5,277 bases of DNA. Origin: Clostridiaceae bacterium. Its GTDB lineage: Bacteria; Bacillota; Clostridia; Oscillospirales; Acutalibacteraceae. The translations under genes and the position numbers were made by a program. The notes under the pieces are model-generated. The model did not search any database and was not told where the DNA came from. It worked only from the letters and a program-made list of their open reading frames with translations. The DNA is taken from NCBI GenBank assembly GCA_904501895.1, contig CAJGCX010000115.1:1-5277 (forward strand), given 5' to 3'. Shown here one piece after another: positions 5,230 through 5,277 of this stretch (positions are counted from its first letter, which is position 1; each line of letters starts with the position of its first letter).

Positions 5230-5259
5230 TAGTTGTGTGATAAATTAGCGTTAAAAAAT

Positions 5260-5277
5260 GGTGGGACTTCTCCCACC
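5260..5277 (+). terminator. Terminator hairpin after the yhaM-like gene (cut at the window edge)
   Basis: GGTGGGA (5260-5266) and TCCCACC (5271-5277) form a 7-pair, GC-rich stem with a CTTC loop, 30 bases after the stop codon. The T run expected on the plus strand would lie just past the window end and cannot be seen. The A run at 5253-5258 would provide a T run for leftward transcription, so the element may act in both directions. Confidence 0.75.

Overview
The window looks like chromosomal core sequence from a low-GC, endospore-forming Firmicute, most likely an anaerobic class Clostridia organism (an Oscillospiraceae/Ruminococcus-type gut bacterium is my guess; the sequence alone does not fix the genus). 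The evidence is three sporulation/germination genes (a SpoVAE-type channel protein, the germination protease GPR, and SpoIIP), a ribosomal S20 gene divergent from gpr, AT-rich intergenic DNA, strong AGGAGG-type ribosome binding sites and near-consensus sigma-A promoters. No phage, transposon, CRISPR array, tRNA or rRNA was seen.

Layout. 1-809 (-): 5' part of an exported alpha/beta-hydrolase resembling LCAT-type lipases/acyltransferases, with an unusual Cys at the nucleophile position; its 3' end lies outside the window. It has a perfect TTGACA-17-TATAAT promoter. 810-1010 is the divergent intergenic region. 1011-1364 (+): a lone spoVAE-like gene. 1415-1594 (-): a 59-residue membrane or exported small protein with its own promoter and terminator, convergent with spoVAE. 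1731-1988 (-): rpsT with a clear terminator. 2099-2917 (+): gpr, encoding a short GPR that lacks both the N-terminal propeptide and the long C-terminal insertion of Bacillus GPR. 2973-4076 (+): spoIIP with a TTG start. 4076-4207 (+): a 43-residue membrane protein overlapping the spoIIP stop codon by one base. 4264-5229 (+): a YhaM-like OB-fold/HD-domain 3'-5' exoribonuclease with a probable promoter of its own and a terminator hairpin at the window edge.

How the genes fit together. gpr and spoIIP are adjacent, as in many spore formers. SpoIIP acts early, thinning peptidoglycan during engulfment of the forespore. SpoVA proteins later move dipicolinic acid across the spore inner membrane. GPR degrades small acid-soluble proteins at germination. 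rpsT and yhaM are growth genes flanking the sporulation pair. Every gene has visible translation signals. The two small membrane ORFs, the reduced GPR and the Cys-elbow hydrolase are the least ordinary items. I did not find a convincing wholly new multi-gene system here.
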